From Archilochus colubris (lineage: Eukaryota; Chordata; Aves; Apodiformes; Trochilidae): 64,000 nt of DNA. A program made the translations under genes and the position numbers. The notes under the pieces are model-generated. The model had not been told where the DNA came from. It did no database searches and worked only from the letters and a program-made list of their open reading frames with translations. Shown piece after piece: positions 62,607 to 64,000 of this stretch; within the stretch, counting starts at the first letter, position 1; each line of letters opens with the position of its first letter. The stretch spans positions 12,708,609 to 12,772,608 of the forward strand of contig CM041084.1 in NCBI GenBank assembly GCA_023079485.1, given 5' to 3'.

Positions 62607-64000
62607 ATGCACAAATGCTATATAAATAATCAGTAAGACAAGAGCCAAAATGTGAATACACAAACACAGAGTAGGAAGCTGAAGGAAGAAGCAGAATGAT
62701 AGCATGTTAATTTTGAACAAATTTATGTATTTAAAAAAAAAAGTTTCATTATTGATTGATGTTAAAAAAACATGGTCTCCCTTTCTTGCATTATTATAGA
62801 CCTACTTGCACTCTTATAGATGTAAAGCTCAAAGATATTGTTCTTTTTGAGGAGGGAAGATGAAGAAGTTTTGCAGACAACTTATTTTTGACTTTCTGGA
62901 CATTGTGGTCTTGCAGTGAGTAAGTGAACAGGAAGGGGATACTACTGGAAAGTTCTTCCTTCTGTTTCTAAGCCATCCATACTAGCATTAGAAAAATATT
63001 CCCAAAACAAAAATTAAGGCAAATAATGAAGTAGTGAGTAATGAAGTTGCATCTGAATGTGGTTTTTACCCTGCTACTGGAATGACAAAGGCACCTTTGG
63101 CTGCAAAGTTACACTACAGCTCATTGCTGATACACTGTGAAATGATACTATTTGGTTACCTCTAGCATAAATTGTTATCATTATGCACACTATGGGAACA
63201 GTTACACCGCTCATGACTTTGCACATTTCCAACTGAAGTGTTAAAACAAAAAGAAAACCCAAAAGGAAACTTTTCCTTCCTGTGCAGTAAAAGCATAAAG
63301 AATCCAGAAGCATCTCATAGTTCAGAGGTTTTTAGCAAAGCCACTGCTTTTAAGCCAGGAGAAAGTACTTAAGTTGGTGTTTCATTTATTACAGATGGCC
63401 ACAGCTAAAAGAAACTCTTAGGAGTAAATATACAGTAGTGTCACAATTCGAAGCTAAAACAGATTTTTTTCTCTGCATTGGAGGGCATGGAGGACACTGA
63501 GACTTTTGTGGTTTCATATTTCATTTTGTCTTCCTCTTCACCACTCAGCTGAGAGCTCAGCCAAAAGCCTGAAGCTGATAGAAGTGGCTATGAATTGAAC
63601 CTGAGTAGTCTATGTACTATGGAGCATGACACCTTGATTACTTCATCCAGCTGCTGGCCTTGTTCTGGAGTATGCCTTGCATCCCTCTGGATCTAGATGT
63701 CTTGGCACCCCTTTTTGGAGTGTTTTCCAGGCTTTCTTTTGGGGATTTTCCTTTAAGTGGGATCCAGGTTCCAGCAGATAACAAAAATAAGTACAAAAAT
63801 AAATAGCTAAATATTTTTTTCAACAGCAACCTAACTTGTTTCAGGTATGGTAGCTAATTATTTTGACCCATCAGCATAGGTTTAGGAACACCCAAGTTGC
63901 CATGTGAATCTGGACAAGTAAAGCCCTTAGGTTTGATTTCAATCTATTGCCATATATTGGCATAGCAGCCACCCATTTCATCCAGAACCTCTTATTTTCC
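62607..64000. other. AT-rich DNA with no recognised feature
   Basis: Short open frames only (79 codons at 63074-63313 and 63 codons at 63638-63829, both minus), with no recognised domain or repeat family. Confidence 0.5.

Noticed and set aside
62174..62720. Open frames of 119-179 codons on both strands (LPSF and GRKE repeats)
   Set aside because: They are products of the TTCC microsatellite, whose unit has no stop in any frame on either strand.

Overview
The window looks like intergenic or deep intronic DNA from a bird. It is AT-rich throughout, has no convincing protein-coding gene, and carries several copies of CR1, the dominant LINE of bird genomes. The CR1 copies are recognised by their 3' tail of 8-base units (ATTCTATG, or its complement CATAGAAT) and by remnants of the CR1 reverse-transcriptase ORF. 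Crocodilians and turtles also carry CR1, so a bird is the best reading but not proven. No tRNA, rRNA, CRISPR array, operon or prokaryotic feature was seen.

Layout. 1-2640: unmarked AT-rich DNA. 2640-3000: a local rise in CpG around a very good CTCF-type motif. 4372-4726: a TTTG tract, then a 26-28 bp imperfect inverted repeat around 99 bp. 5460-5990 and 10000-10260: unique DNA dense in homeodomain-like and E-box words, possible enhancers. 11676-12662: T/G-rich and A/C-rich low-complexity tracts. 14821-15937: the longest CR1 copy, plus strand, 5'-truncated and frame-broken. 18026-23034: two direct copies of an unrecognised segment (177 bp ungapped, about 89% identical by hand), 4798 bp apart, with a short CR1 fragment between them. 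29015-29505: an old CR1 remnant. 29780-29958: a sharp 180-bp CpG-rich block with a G-quadruplex motif on the minus strand. 33739-33785: a 47-nt block with good splice sites on both sides. 35420-36780: possible regulatory DNA, including an RFX X-box-like site. 37769-38504: the best-preserved CR1 copy, minus strand, with a 214-codon open remnant of ORF2. 49340-55870: mostly unmarked, with more enhancer-like stretches and a possible terminal exon near 55242. 62260-62606: a 347-bp TTCC microsatellite.

No set of genes works together here. The items most worth a second look are the isolated CpG block with its G-quadruplex, the CTCF-motif CpG cluster, the paired 177-bp repeat, the inverted repeat near 4.6 kb and the long TTCC array. 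Conservation could not be measured, so every enhancer or exon suggestion is a hypothesis from base patterns only.
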